DNA from: Prevotella sp.
GTDB lineage: Bacteria > Bacteroidota > Bacteroidia > Bacteroidales > Bacteroidaceae
Length of the DNA: 64,000 nt
Assembly: GCA_017458005.1 (NCBI GenBank)
Contig: JAFTGH010000001.1
Location: 1 to 64,000, forward strand
Reading direction: 5' to 3'
The translations under genes were made by a program, and so were the position numbers. Every line of letters begins with the position of its first letter. Within the stretch, counting starts at the first letter, position 1. Positions 31,760-41,478 of this stretch are shown piece after piece. Below the pieces are notes generated by a model, which was not told the origin of the DNA, did no database searches, and saw only the letters and a list, made by a program, of their open reading frames with translations.

Positions 31760-33247
31760 TTAGAAGTCTAACTGGCAACCTAAGCCCAGTACACGATTGG
31801 TACGGGTAAAGGTATCGCTGACACCCTCAGAGGGATAGTTGGTGCGATCGTAGTCAGAGTAGTTGGTCTGGAAGTAGGCGGCAGTGAGGGTGATGTTCTT
31901 CTTCACCTTGTAACTGATACCAGCGCCAACGCTATAACTGTTGACGACGAACGACATGTCGTTCATATACTCGTCGGAGAGTCCGTAGCGGGTAATCTGT
32001 CCACCTGCAGAGATGTTTACCTTGTCGTTGATGTCCCACTCGACACCAGCCAGATACTCATTGGTGTCGTGTGACAACTTGTCTTGGGCGTTGTTATACC
32101 AATGGGCGTTCTTATCGAAGTAGTGGTGGTAGCCTAAGTTGAGGCGCACATCAGGGCGAACGCTCCACTGGGCACCAACGGTGAGCAGGGCGGGAGCGTC
32201 CTCGTCCACGTCAGTGCCGTCCTGGTATTTGTTGATGGCATCAATCTCCATCGCCTTGTCGAGGGTGGAGTGGTTCTTCATCTTCATCTCCGTGTTGAAC
32301 TCATACTTGGCAGCGAAGTTGAAGTTGCCGATCTTATAGTCGACACCAATGATGGGCGCAAAGCCAAAGCCTGTCTGGATGCTCATCAGGTTGACACCCT
32401 GCGAGTACTTCTGTAAAGCCTCCAAGCGCTCTATTCCAGGCTCAGCCATGGCATAGGCTGCCTGTAACTGCTCAGGTGAGTACAAGCCTGCGGCTGTTGC
32501 TGCCTCAGCCTGACCCAACTGTTTGTTGATGCCTGCAATATTATCGTTGATGAAACGGTCGAAGTTGACCCAGTACATCTCGCCCTGGGCATCCTTCATA
32601 CCTACCTGTATATTATTAAGACGTGCCTTGTAGGACGCATCGCCATACAGCATGCGCAGACCTCCATAGACAGACCAGTGCTCATTGATCTTATAGGCGG
32701 CACCTAACTGGAATCCGAAGTAATACTGGCGACCACGCATATATGCGTCAACGTCATATCCCTCTACTCCCAGACCAGCCTGTTTCAACTGGTAGGCAAT
32801 GCCGCCCACGGCGCTCTCGAACGAGCCGAGTCCGCTACCGTATTCGCAGACACCACCGCCACCAGGCATGGAGAAATTGAACTGAATGCTCCAGTTGCCC
32901 TTGTTATAGGCAGCCTGTACGGAGGGAATCGCATAGGCGTTTGCCACGCCCTCGAAAGTCTTGGTCATCTTGCCGTCGTTCTTCTTGCCCCATGCAAACA
33001 AGGGGTTGGTGGAAACGATGGTACGAGTCTGGTGTGCCATCTGCCAGTTGACGGCAAGATGGAAGCCCTCTGGCATGAAGACGACACCAGCGGGGTTGCT
33101 ATAGACACCATCGAGCCCGATTGCCGCATCGCGTGCGGGATTCTTTAAGAATAGTACACTCTGGTTAGTGTTGGTGAGGATACCGCCAGCCCAGGCGCTC
33201 ACCGTAGTCATCGTGAAAACAGCCAATGCTATTAAACCTTTTCTCAT
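31760..33247 (-). CDS. OmpP1/FadL/TodX-family outer membrane transporter
   Basis: 495 residues with signal peptide (LIALAVFTMTTVSAWAGG). The mature N-terminus (NPARDAAIGLDGVYSNPAGV) is the family hallmark (NPA plug segment), followed by long barrel strands (FQLGAAYKINEHWSVYGGLR, VNISAGGQITRYGL) and a final LGCQLDF. These 14-strand barrels take up hydrophobic molecules such as fatty acids. -7 box on the minus strand at plus 33293-33301. Confidence 0.9.
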   Translation of the reverse strand: MRKGLIALAVFTMTTVSAWAGGILTNTNQSVLFLKNPARDAAIGLDGVYSNPAGVVFMPEGFHLAVNWQMAHQTRTIVSTNPLFAWGKKNDGKMTKTFEGVANAYAIPSVQAAYNKGNWSIQFNFSMPGGGGVCEYGSGLGSFESAVGGIAYQLKQAGLGVEGYDVDAYMRGRQYYFGFQLGAAYKINEHWSVYGGLRMLYGDASYKARLNNIQVGMKDAQGEMYWVNFDRFINDNIAGINKQLGQAEAATAAGLYSPEQLQAAYAMAEPGIERLEALQKYSQGVNLMSIQTGFGFAPIIGVDYKIGNFNFAAKYEFNTEMKMKNHSTLDKAMEIDAINKYQDGTDVDEDAPALLTVGAQWSVRPDVRLNLGYHHYFDKNAHWYNNAQDKLSHDTNEYLAGVEWDINDKVNISAGGQITRYGLSDEYMNDMSFVVNSYSVGAGISYKVKKNITLTAAYFQTNYSDYDRTNYPSEGVSDTFTRTNRVLGLGCQLDF

Positions 33248-33373
33248 CTTCTTTCTATGTTACGTTTTAAATTAAATTTTCTTAAATCGGCTGCAAAGGT
33301 ATAATAAATGTTTATTGATTGTTCTGTAAGCGCACACAGATTAAGGTTTATTAACTAAATATTGCACATTTCT

Positions 33374-33415
33374 TGCACAAAGTGTGCATTTTGTGCATAA
33401 AAGCGATGCACAAAA
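33374..33415. repeat. Overlapping palindromes behind the HD-hydrolase gene
   Basis: TGCACA-AAG-TGTGCA (33374-33388) is followed by TTTTGTGCAT-N7-ATGCACAAAA (33389-33415), a perfect 10-bp inverted repeat. They lie 28 bases past the stop of the minus-strand gene at 33444 and upstream of the porin promoter, and may act as a terminator or a regulatory site. Confidence 0.5.
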
Positions 33416-33443
33416 CGACAAAAAGTGCGCAAAGGGAATCAGG

Positions 33444-35495
33444 TCATTTCTCAGACGGATAACTGATACGAGTGTGATAGATAGTCTTCAGTTTCTCGAT
33501 GAGTACTGTCTTGGCATATTGGATATCACGGAAGGTGATGGGGCACTCACGGAAATAGCCTTCGCTGACCTGCGTGTCGATCAGTCGGTTGACAAGGTCG
33601 CGGATAGCCTGCTCCGTATACTCTGGGAGAGAGCGGGAGGCTGCCTCCACCGTGTCAGCCATCATCAGGATCGCCTGCTCGCGAGTGAACGGATTAGGAC
33701 CTGGATAGGTGAACAGCAGGTCGTCGACTGGCTCATCGGGATGCTCCTTGTGGTATTTGATATAGAAGAACTTCGCCTTGCCCTGTCCGTGGTGGGTGGA
33801 GATGAAGTCACGTATCTCTTTAGGCAAGTTGTATTTGTCTGCCATCTTCTGTCCTTCTGTCACATGGCTGATGATCATCTGTGCGCTCTCGATCTCCGAC
33901 AACATCTCATGCGGGTTGATGCCCGACTGGTTCTCTGTGAAATAGATAGGATTCGTCAACTTGCCGATGTCATGATAGAGGGCACCCGTGCGGACGAGTT
34001 GTGCCTCCGCCCCGATCTTATTGGCAATCTCGCCAGCCAGGTTGGCGACCTGGATAGAGTGGTTGAAGGTGCCTGGCGCTATCTCGCTCATCTGGCGCAG
34101 CAACTGGTTGTTGGTGTTCGAGAGTTCTATCAGCGTGATGTCGCTGGTGAAGCCAAACGCCTTCTCTATCAAATAGAGGAGGGGATAGGCGAACAACAGA
34201 CCGATACCATTGACGACGAGGTAGTTATAGATGCTATAGTCGACCTTTGACAGGGAGTCTGTGCGCATCCAGTCGAAGGCAAGATTGACAGCCATCATGG
34301 CAAGGGCGATGAAGATTGCCGACTTGAACAACTGTGAGCGTTGCGACAGTTCTCGTAGCGAAGTGATTGCCACCAGACCGCCTACTGTCTCAACGGCGAT
34401 AAACTCAAACGGATGTACCAGCATGACGGCGCAGATGAGTACCATCGTGATATGTGCCATGAAAGCCGTGCGGGAGTCCATGAACACACGGATGAAGATA
34501 GGTACCATGGCATAGGGCAGGATATACACATGGATGAAGGTGTTGCGCATGAACAGTGCCGTCAGGATGGCGAAGAGCGTGATGAGGGTGTAGGCCATCA
34601 TGATCTTGCGCGACTTGACGAGGTAGTCTCTGCGATACAAACTAAGATAGATGGTGAAGCCGAAAATGATGATAGCCACATAGAGTATCTGTCCTAACAG
34701 CGCGAACTGGTTCTGTGTGTCGTCCTGGTGCAGTCGCTCGTTCTCTTTCATAAACGACTCCATGGTACGGTATATCCTGTCAGTGACGATCTCACCTCTT
34801 CCTACGATCTTCTGTCCCTTCTGTACCACTCCAGTGGCAAGGGCGATGCTCGATAGGAGGTCGTTGATGCTGGTCTCGCTACGCTCCTTGTCGTAGATCA
34901 GGTTAGGTGTGATATAGTCGTTGAGGTTACATTTCTGGAGAACAGGACGCTGTAGCGCCAGCATCTCGTCTTGGAACAGTTGCTCGTAGGCGGTCTTGGC
35001 AGAGTAAACCTCCAGAATGGAGACGCTGTTTGCCTGCTTGCCGCTCACGATGCGAATCATTCTCGCCGTGTCTGCGCGCAGTTCGGAGTATTCTGTTGGC
35101 GACATAATACCCTGCTGATACAAACTATGCAAGCGGTTGGAGATAATCTGCACATACTCGTCACCCAGTCCTGGAATGCCCTCAGAGTAGTCCTGCTGGA
35201 ACTTCTTCACCATCTGAGCCTCCTTTTCCTCATGGAACTGGTAATAGGGCTCATAGGATTTCATCAGACTGTCTTTCTCAGCCTTGATAGCCTCGTCGGA
35301 CTTATAGACGGGGAAGTCAAAAGGAGCGGTGAAGTCGGCATACTTCCAAGGCTTACCTTTCTCTATATGGAAATAACTGCGATTGTCGTGGGGCATTGCC
35401 CATACAATCAGTCCGATAGACATGACAATCAAGACTGCGCGCATCACCAGATTACGCCAAGTCTGCTCCTCTTTGATATTGAAGTTCGTATTCAT
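33444..35495 (-). CDS. 7TM-HD phosphohydrolase, PgpH-like
   Basis: 683 residues: N-terminal membrane anchor (about 17-35), an extracellular 7TMR-HDED domain (about 40-270), seven membrane helices (about 275-470), and a cytoplasmic HD domain with ALYHDIGKL, ISHVTEGQ and FISTHHGQGKAKFF. Family members such as Listeria PgpH degrade cyclic di-AMP; the same activity is likely here but not proven. The gene is divergent from gltX, with promoters in the 97-base gap. Confidence 0.9.
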   Translation of the reverse strand: MNTNFNIKEEQTWRNLVMRAVLIVMSIGLIVWAMPHDNRSYFHIEKGKPWKYADFTAPFDFPVYKSDEAIKAEKDSLMKSYEPYYQFHEEKEAQMVKKFQQDYSEGIPGLGDEYVQIISNRLHSLYQQGIMSPTEYSELRADTARMIRIVSGKQANSVSILEVYSAKTAYEQLFQDEMLALQRPVLQKCNLNDYITPNLIYDKERSETSINDLLSSIALATGVVQKGQKIVGRGEIVTDRIYRTMESFMKENERLHQDDTQNQFALLGQILYVAIIIFGFTIYLSLYRRDYLVKSRKIMMAYTLITLFAILTALFMRNTFIHVYILPYAMVPIFIRVFMDSRTAFMAHITMVLICAVMLVHPFEFIAVETVGGLVAITSLRELSQRSQLFKSAIFIALAMMAVNLAFDWMRTDSLSKVDYSIYNYLVVNGIGLLFAYPLLYLIEKAFGFTSDITLIELSNTNNQLLRQMSEIAPGTFNHSIQVANLAGEIANKIGAEAQLVRTGALYHDIGKLTNPIYFTENQSGINPHEMLSEIESAQMIISHVTEGQKMADKYNLPKEIRDFISTHHGQGKAKFFYIKYHKEHPDEPVDDLLFTYPGPNPFTREQAILMMADTVEAASRSLPEYTEQAIRDLVNRLIDTQVSEGYFRECPITFRDIQYAKTVLIEKLKTIYHTRISYPSEK

Positions 35496-35501
35496 TTAAG
35501 T

Positions 35502-35561
35502 GCAAAGATACAAATAAACGGGCAAAAAGCCTTAGAAATCAAAAAAAAATAGTAATTTTGC
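35502..35561. promoter_or_regulatory. Divergent promoters of the 7TM-HD gene and gltX
   Basis: Minus-strand TATCTTTGC (plus 35502-35510) lies 7 bases before the HD gene start, giving a nearly leaderless mRNA. Plus-strand TAATTTTGC (35553-35561) serves gltX. Confidence 0.7.
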
Positions 35562-35592
35562 ACCAATTTATTATTGATACCATTAAATTGAT

Positions 35593-37110
35593 ATGGCAGA
35601 GAGAAGAGTTAGGGTGCGCTTTGCTCCCAGTCCTACAGGGGCATTGCATATCGGAGGCGTTCGCACCGCCTTGTATAATTATCTGTTCGCGCGCCAGCAT
35701 GGTGGCGATTTAGTATTCCGTATTGAGGATACCGACTCCACTCGTTTTGTTCCTGGCGCAGAGGAGTATATCATTGAGTCGTTTAAGTGGTTGGGCATTC
35801 AGTTTGACGAGGGAGTCTCCTTTGGAGGTGACAAAGGACCTTATCGTCAGAGTGAGCGTCGTGACATCTATAAGAAATACGTGAGGCAACTGCTGGATGC
35901 AGGAAAGGCATATATTGCTTTTGACACACCACAGGAGTTGGAGGCAAAGCGTGCGGAGGTGCAGAACTTCCAGTATGACTGCCATACCCGCCAGCAGATG
36001 CGTAACTCGCTGACCCTGCCCCAAGAGGAGGTCGACCAGTTGATAGCCGATGGCAAGCAGTATGTGGTCCGCTTCAAGGTGGAGGCTGGTGAGGAGATAT
36101 TGGTTAACGACCTGATCCGTGGTGAGGTGCGTGTGAAGAGCGATATCGTAGATGATAAGGTGCTGTACAAGAGTGCCGACGAGTTGCCTACCTATCATCT
36201 CGCCAATATCGTGGACGACCACCTGATGGAGATATCGCATGTCATCCGTGGTGAGGAGTGGTTGCCGTCAGCCCCCTTGCATGTGATGCTCTACCGCGCC
36301 TTTGGCTGGGAGGACAGCATGCCGCAGTTTGCCCATCTCCCCCTCTTGTTAAAGCCCGACGGAAAGGGAAAGTTATCGAAGCGTGACGGTGATCGTCTGG
36401 GTTTCCCTGTGTTCCCCTTGGAATGGCATGACCCCAAGACGGGTGAGATATCTTCGGGTTATCGTGAGAGTGGCTATTTCCCAGAGGCAGTCATCAACTT
36501 CCTCGCCCTGTTGGGATGGAACCCAGGAACGGAGCAGGAGATGTTCACCTTGGATGAGTTGGTGCAGTTGTTTGACATCACGAAATGCTCAAAGGCAGGT
36601 GCCCGCTTCGCCTATGAGAAAGGCATCTGGTTCAACCATGAGTATATCCTGAAGAAGAGTAACGAGGAGATAGCCTCTTTGTTTGAGCCTATCTGTAGAG
36701 AGCATGGTGTGAAAGACTCCTCTGAGCGCATCCTTCAGGTTGTCACCATGATGAAAGACCGCGTGTCCTTTGTGAAGGAACTCTGGCCTCTTTGCTCTTT
36801 CTTCTTCGAGGCTCCCACGGAATATGACGAGAAGACGGCGAAGAAGCGTTGGAAGGAGGATAGTGCCCAGCAACTCACAGAACTGATAGCGGTACTGGAG
36901 GGTCTGGACGACTTCTCCCTGGAGCATCAGGAGGAGGTCGTACAGCAGTGGATAGAGCAGAAAGAGTATAAGTTGGGTAATATCATGAATGCCTGGCGAC
37001 TCACTTTGGTAGGTGAGGGCAAGGGACCAGGGATGTTCGATATCTCGGCATTTTTGGGCAAGGAGGAGACTATCCAGCGAATGAGACGAGCCATCGAAAT
37101 ATTAGGATAA
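35593..37110 (+). CDS. gltX: Glutamyl-tRNA synthetase
   Basis: 505 residues. Class I signature HIGH-like [18 protein letters not shown] near the N-terminus and KMSKS-like [11 protein letters not shown] about residue 260. It charges tRNA-Glu in the cytoplasm. Length and motifs are normal for a discriminating bacterial enzyme. It ends 4 bases before waaA, so the two form an operon. Confidence 0.97.
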   Translation: MAERRVRVRFAPSPTGALHIGGVRTALYNYLFARQHGGDLVFRIEDTDSTRFVPGAEEYIIESFKWLGIQFDEGVSFGGDKGPYRQSERRDIYKKYVRQLLDAGKAYIAFDTPQELEAKRAEVQNFQYDCHTRQQMRNSLTLPQEEVDQLIADGKQYVVRFKVEAGEEILVNDLIRGEVRVKSDIVDDKVLYKSADELPTYHLANIVDDHLMEISHVIRGEEWLPSAPLHVMLYRAFGWEDSMPQFAHLPLLLKPDGKGKLSKRDGDRLGFPVFPLEWHDPKTGEISSGYRESGYFPEAVINFLALLGWNPGTEQEMFTLDELVQLFDITKCSKAGARFAYEKGIWFNHEYILKKSNEEIASLFEPICREHGVKDSSERILQVVTMMKDRVSFVKELWPLCSFFFEAPTEYDEKTAKKRWKEDSAQQLTELIAVLEGLDDFSLEHQEEVVQQWIEQKEYKLGNIMNAWRLTLVGEGKGPGMFDISAFLGKEETIQRMRRAIEILG

Positions 37111-37114
37111 GCGT

Positions 37115-38350
37115 ATGTATAACCTCGGAATATATCTCTACCTTATCGGTGTCGCCGTTGTCAGCCTTTTCAGCGAGAAGGTCCGTAAGATGTGGAGAGG
37201 AGAGCGTGATGCTATCCGAGTATTGAAAGAGAAGGTCGACCCTAATGCCCAGTATGTGTGGTTCCATGCCGCCTCGCTGGGAGAGTTCGAGCAAGGTCGC
37301 CCGTTGATGGAGCAGTTGCGTAAGGAGCATCCCGAGTATAAGATCCTGTTGACGTTCTTCTCCCCCTCTGGCTATGAGGTGCGTAAGAATTATGCAGGAG
37401 CAGACATCATCTGTTACCTGCCTCTGGATACCGTCACGAACGCCCGTCGTTTTCTGCGTGCTATCCGTCCTGTGATGGCATTCTTCATCAAGTATGAGTT
37501 CTGGTATAACTATCTGCATATCCTGAAACACCGTCAGGTGCCTGTATATAGTGTCAGCAGTATCTTCCGTCCTGACCAGATATTCTTCAAATGGTACGGT
37601 AGGCAGTATGCCCATGTACTGAAGTGCTTCACCCATTTCTATGTGCAGAATGAGGTAAGTAAAGACTTGCTCGCAAAGATAGGAATCAACGAGGTGTCGA
37701 TAGTGGGAGATACCCGCTTTGACCGTGTGTTGCAGATCAAGGAGCAGGCAAAGCAACTCCCTATCGTGGAGGCGTTCTGCCAGCAGCAGAAAGTCTTTGT
37801 GGCAGGCTCCTCATGGCAGCCTGATGAGGATATCTTTATTCCTTATTTCAACGCCCATCCAGAATGGAAGATGATTATCGCCCCTCATGTGATTGGTGAG
37901 GATCATCTGCAACAGATCATAGGCAAACTGCAAGGGCGTAAGGTCGTTCGCTACACACAATTAGCCAACAACCAACAGCCGGAGGGTAGTAGCCATCAGG
38001 CGGATGTCTTGATTATCGACTGCTTTGGATTGTTGAGCAGCATCTATCATTACGGGCAACTAGCCTATGTAGGTGGGGGCTTTGGTGTCGGCATCCATAA
38101 TCTTCTGGAGGCTGCTGTCTGGGATATCCCTGTCATCTTTGGCCCTAACAACCAGCGTTTCCAGGAGGCGCAGGGACTGAAACAGTGTGGTGGCGGATTG
38201 GAGATAGCGAGTGATACTGATTTCCTGACAGTCATGCAGCGTTTCACCCATGAGCCTGACACTCTTGTTGAGGCAGGCAAGAAGGCTGGTGCTTACGTGG
38301 AGCAGATGACTGGTGCGACGGCAAAGATACTTGCCGATGTTAAATGGTAA
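37115..38350 (+). CDS. waaA: 3-deoxy-D-manno-octulosonic acid transferase
   Basis: 411 residues, GT30 family. N-terminal membrane segment (LYLIGVAVVSLFS), acceptor-binding GEFEQGRPL, FIKYEFWYNYL, SVVGDTRFDRV-like IVGDTRFDRV, and the C-terminal nucleotide-sugar site GGGFGVGIHNLLEAAVW. It adds Kdo to lipid A precursor at the inner face of the inner membrane. A low-complexity insert (LANNQQPEGSSHQ) precedes the C-terminal domain. Followed 4 bases later by the gamma-carbonic anhydrase-like gene. Confidence 0.95.
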   Translation: MYNLGIYLYLIGVAVVSLFSEKVRKMWRGERDAIRVLKEKVDPNAQYVWFHAASLGEFEQGRPLMEQLRKEHPEYKILLTFFSPSGYEVRKNYAGADIICYLPLDTVTNARRFLRAIRPVMAFFIKYEFWYNYLHILKHRQVPVYSVSSIFRPDQIFFKWYGRQYAHVLKCFTHFYVQNEVSKDLLAKIGINEVSIVGDTRFDRVLQIKEQAKQLPIVEAFCQQQKVFVAGSSWQPDEDIFIPYFNAHPEWKMIIAPHVIGEDHLQQIIGKLQGRKVVRYTQLANNQQPEGSSHQADVLIIDCFGLLSSIYHYGQLAYVGGGFGVGIHNLLEAAVWDIPVIFGPNNQRFQEAQGLKQCGGGLEIASDTDFLTVMQRFTHEPDTLVEAGKKAGAYVEQMTGATAKILADVKW

Positions 38351-38354
38351 GAGT

Positions 38355-38888
38355 ATGGCATTGATTAAAAGTTATAGAGGGTTGACTCCCAAATGGGGTA
38401 AGGACTGCTATTTCAGCGAGAATGCGACGATAGTCGGTGAGGTGACGATGGGCGACGAGTGCTCCATCTGGTTTAATGCCGTGGTGCGTGGTGATGTGGC
38501 TCCTATCACGATAGGCAATTGCACCAATGTGCAGGACGGCTCCTGTATCCATGTCACTCATGAGACGGGTCCCACGCATATCGGCAGTTATGTGACGATA
38601 GGACATAATGTGACCGTTCACGCCTGTACGATCCATGACCATGCTTTGATAGGCATGGGTTCCACGTTGTTGGATAACTGTGAGATAGGCGAGGGCGCTA
38701 TTGTTGCCGCAGGAGCCTTGGTTCTTCAGAACACCAAGATACCGGCGGGTGAGATATGGGGTGGAGTACCTGCCAAGTATATCAAACCCGTCCGCCCTGG
38801 TCAGACAGACAATGCGGAGCACTATGTGGCTTATAGCAAGTATTACTTGGAGGAGAATCCCGACTGCCGTTTTACTTCTGAGAGATAG
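38355..38888 (+). CDS. Gamma-carbonic anhydrase family protein (left-handed beta-helix)
   Basis: 177 residues from the ATG at 38355, directly after waaA. Hexapeptide repeats give a left-handed beta-helix: ATIVGEVTMGDECSIWFNAV, HIGSYVTIGHNVTVHAC, ALIGMGSTLLD. The zinc histidines are present (CIHVTHE, IGHNVTVHAC region), as in the Cam/YrdA group. Enzyme activity of YrdA-like members is often undetected, so I give the family only. It overlaps the convergent metallophosphoesterase gene by 17 bases. Confidence 0.92.
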   Translation: MALIKSYRGLTPKWGKDCYFSENATIVGEVTMGDECSIWFNAVVRGDVAPITIGNCTNVQDGSCIHVTHETGPTHIGSYVTIGHNVTVHACTIHDHALIGMGSTLLDNCEIGEGAIVAAGALVLQNTKIPAGEIWGGVPAKYIKPVRPGQTDNAEHYVAYSKYYLEENPDCRFTSER

Positions 38889-39969
38889 TTACCACGACAT
38901 ATTCTGAGCGGGTTCCAATGCGGAACTTGCCTCCCCAGATGCCGATTCCAGAACTGACATAATACTGCGTGTTGCCCCTTTGGTGAGCGCCAAAGGCACA
39001 TTCGTAGATTGCCTCTGTAATCCATGAGATGGGCCATACCTGTCCGTGATGGGTGTGACCGCTAAACTGGAAGTCTATTTTCTGCCGCTCCGCCTGCTCC
39101 AAATGGTAGGGCTGGTGGTCGAGCAGAATAGTGAATTTCGTGTGGTCGGCTTGTTTCATAATATCCGCCAAGGTCATGCGATGCAGGTTCGTACGGTCAT
39201 CACGTCCAACGATACAGAGATCGCCTACTGTCGCACAACGGTCTTGCAACAGATGGATGCCAGCCTGTTGGTAGAACTGCTGTGCGTCAGGCTCACCACT
39301 ATAATACTCATGGTTGCCTAAGCAAGCATAGACAGGAGCGTTGAGGCGAAGGAACTCCTCGTACATCTTCTCTTCTTTCAAAGGGCGCATACTCATGTCA
39401 ATGATGTCGCCTGCTATCAGGATGGCATCGGCATGCTCCTCGTTGATCATGTCCACCCAACGGCGCAATTCCTCCCTGCGGTTGTGATACCCTAAATGCA
39501 GATCACTCATCATTACGAGTCTTAGGGGCTTCGCCATTGCCTTCTCTGTCGTGAGTTTGATGTCTTCACGATATTTGTGTTTATAATGCAGATAGCCGTA
39601 GGTGAAGATGACAGCCATCAATACCACGATGCCACCTGCCGTTGCCCAGTTATTATATAATAAGGTACGCGGGAATAGCCTGACCAGTCTGCCTAGGTCG
39701 AGTACGAGGAAGAGCATGACGAGATAGAGCAGGATAATGATGCTGGAGGTTCCTGTCTCGTACATTGCCGTTGCCAAAGGCATCGGCATGCCGTCAATGG
39801 AACGGGAGAGGTTAAGGAAAAGTAAAAGGAACGAGGCGACTATCGCCACAACCACGATTATCTTCCATACTGTTGGCAAGGGTAACAGACACCATACATG
39901 CCAGGAGATATAACTGAGGGCAAGGATGGGCAATGCCATGAATATCATCATCCACATAGTTCTCATCAT
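38872..39969 (-). CDS. Membrane-anchored metallophosphoesterase
   Basis: 365 residues. Four membrane helices in the first 130 residues, then a calcineurin-like phosphoesterase: MSDLHLGYHN (metal site 1), AGDIIDM, LGNHEYYSG, and GHTHHGQ at the end. All metal-binding residues are present. Related to the YkuE/LpxH-like group; substrate unknown, possibly a lipid or cell-wall phosphate. The promoter 16 bases upstream is of good quality. Confidence 0.92.
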   Translation of the reverse strand: MMRTMWMMIFMALPILALSYISWHVWCLLPLPTVWKIIVVVAIVASFLLLFLNLSRSIDGMPMPLATAMYETGTSSIIILLYLVMLFLVLDLGRLVRLFPRTLLYNNWATAGGIVVLMAVIFTYGYLHYKHKYREDIKLTTEKAMAKPLRLVMMSDLHLGYHNRREELRRWVDMINEEHADAILIAGDIIDMSMRPLKEEKMYEEFLRLNAPVYACLGNHEYYSGEPDAQQFYQQAGIHLLQDRCATVGDLCIVGRDDRTNLHRMTLADIMKQADHTKFTILLDHQPYHLEQAERQKIDFQFSGHTHHGQVWPISWITEAIYECAFGAHQRGNTQYYVSSGIGIWGGKFRIGTRSEYVVVTISQK

Positions 39970-39984
39970 TTATTGGTTTTGGCT

Positions 39985-40016
39985 GCAAAGATACAACATT
40001 TCTTTTGATTATCAAA
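39985..40016 (-). promoter_or_regulatory. Promoter of the metallophosphoesterase gene
   Basis: Minus-strand TTTG (plus 40013-40016), a 19-base spacer and TATCTTTGC (plus 39985-39993). The -33 box lies in the T tract of the terminator of the small RNA candidate upstream. Confidence 0.75.
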
Positions 40017-40125
40017 AAATACACCGCCTTATACATTCACATGCAAGGCGGTGCTCAATCCAACTACCATAAAAAACTATTAATCATCTATTTTACTAAC
40101 CAATGTCTCAAACTAAAGTATGAAA
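40013..40125 (-). ncRNA. Candidate small RNA (about 110 nt) with its own promoter and terminator
   Basis: Predicted start near plus 40125. The RNA ends in a 9-bp perfect stem (CACCGCCTT at plus 40022-40030 with AAGGCGGTG at 40045-40053) followed on the minus strand by ATTTTTTG. It contains only a possible 13-codon frame (MVVGLSTALHVNV) that runs into the stem. An independent small RNA or an attenuated leader for the metallophosphoesterase gene are both possible. Confidence 0.55.
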
Positions 40126-40131
40126 TCTGAT

Positions 40132-40164
40132 GCAAAGGTATGGCATAAAAAAGATACTCGCAAA
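40132..40164 (-). promoter_or_regulatory. Promoter of the small RNA candidate
   Basis: Minus-strand TTTG (plus 40161-40164), a 20-base spacer and TACCTTTGC (plus 40132-40140): a full match to the Bacteroidota pattern with no gene directly behind it. Confidence 0.7.
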
Positions 40165-40340
40165 AACTTTCAGCGAACGCCCCGATTTATTCAGTGAAAG
40201 ACTCATAGATGAGGAATATCCCAATCCGTGTCAGACAAATTTGCTTAATCTTTGCAATATTCACTTTGCAAAGTCTATACTTTTCAGAATTAATAACATT
40301 TAAAAGAGGGAGAAGATGAATCATTTCCGCATTTTTTTAC

Positions 40341-40349
40341 TAACTTTGC
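40341..40349 (+). promoter_or_regulatory. -7 promoter box of mdh
   Basis: TAACTTTGC at 40341-40349, 39 bases before the mdh ATG. The gap 40165-40340 shows nothing further that I can name. Confidence 0.65.
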
Positions 40350-40388
40350 AACCACGAAAAAGATACAAACGTTAATAGCAACAAAACT

Positions 40389-41381
40389 ATGGCATTTTTA
40401 ACAAACGACAAATTGACCATCGTCGGCGCAGCCGGTATGATTGGTTCAAACATGGCTCAGACAGCACTGATGATGGGTCTGACAAGTGAAATCTGTCTCT
40501 ACGACGTATTCTCTCCAGAGGGCGTCGCAGAAGAAATGCGCCAGAGTGGTTTCGACGATGTGAATATCGTTGCCACAACAGACGCAGAGGAGGCTTTCAG
40601 AAACGCTAAGTACATTATCTCTTCTGGTGGTGCTCCCCGTAAGGCAGGTATGACCCGTGAGGATCTGCTTGCTGGCAACTGTAAGATTGCTGAGGAACTT
40701 GGACAGAACATCAAGAAGTTCTGCCCTGACGTGAAGCATGTGGTGATTATCTTCAACCCAGCCGACCTCACAGGTCTGGTAACTCTTCTGTACTCTGGAC
40801 TGAAACCAGGTCAGGTGACCACACTGGCTGGCTTGGATACTACTCGCTTGCAGTCCGCTCTCGCTAAGAGATTTGGTGTGATGCAGAACGAGATCGCAGG
40901 ATGTGCCACATATGGTGGACATGGTGAGCAGATGGCTGTGTTCGGCAGTCACGTGACAATCAAGGGCCGCAAACTGACAGATATCATCGGCACTGCAGAG
41001 TTCCCTGCTGAGGAGTGGGAGCAGATGAAGATCGATGTCACCAAGGGTGGTGCTAAGATTATCGAACTTCGTGGACGCAGTTCCTTCCAGAGCCCTGCCT
41101 ATCTCTCTGTGGAGATGATTCGTGCTGCTATGGGCGGTGAGCCTTTCCGTTTCCCCGTAGGTACTTATGTGAAGACTGATAAGTATGACCATATCATGAT
41201 GGCAATGAAGACCACCATGACTGCTGAGGGCGCTAAGTTCGAGGTTCCTGAGGGCACTGCTGAGGAGAATGCCAAACTCGACCAGAGTTATGAGCACCTC
41301 TGCAAGATGCGTGATGAGTTGGTAACGTTGAACATCGTTCCTCCCATCGCAGAGTGGAGCAAGATCAACCCCAATCTGTAA
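40389..41381 (+). CDS. mdh: Malate dehydrogenase (NAD)
   Basis: 330 residues. Rossmann fold with GAAGMIGSN at the N-terminus (NAD binding), the ISSGGAPRKAGMTREDLL loop with the substrate arginine, and TYGGHGEQMAV with the catalytic histidine. This is the Bacteroidota type of malate/lactate dehydrogenase family; malate is the expected substrate because of the RKAGMTR loop. It interconverts malate and oxaloacetate in the reductive branch to succinate. Single-gene unit with promoter and terminator. Confidence 0.95.
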   Translation: MAFLTNDKLTIVGAAGMIGSNMAQTALMMGLTSEICLYDVFSPEGVAEEMRQSGFDDVNIVATTDAEEAFRNAKYIISSGGAPRKAGMTREDLLAGNCKIAEELGQNIKKFCPDVKHVVIIFNPADLTGLVTLLYSGLKPGQVTTLAGLDTTRLQSALAKRFGVMQNEIAGCATYGGHGEQMAVFGSHVTIKGRKLTDIIGTAEFPAEEWEQMKIDVTKGGAKIIELRGRSSFQSPAYLSVEMIRAAMGGEPFRFPVGTYVKTDKYDHIMMAMKTTMTAEGAKFEVPEGTAEENAKLDQSYEHLCKMRDELVTLNIVPPIAEWSKINPNL

Positions 41382-41404
41382 TCTTTTTGATAACAATGAT
41401 AGAG

Positions 41405-41434
41405 GTCTCGCTCCAAACAGGGCGAGACTTTTTT
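41405..41434 (+). terminator. Intrinsic terminator of mdh
   Basis: GTCTCGC (41405-41411) pairs with GCGAGAC (41422-41428), followed by six T. Confidence 0.85.
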
Positions 41435-41442
41435 GTGAAAGA

Positions 41443-41474
41443 TTGGTAGTTTCCCGTTTTTTGTGTATCTTTGT
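41443..41474 (+). promoter_or_regulatory. Promoter of the aminopeptidase gene, leaderless type
   Basis: TTGG at 41443-41446, a 19-base spacer and TATCTTTGT at 41466-41474. The ATG is at 41479, so transcription should start at the start codon. Confidence 0.7.
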
Positions 41475-41478
41475 TCCC

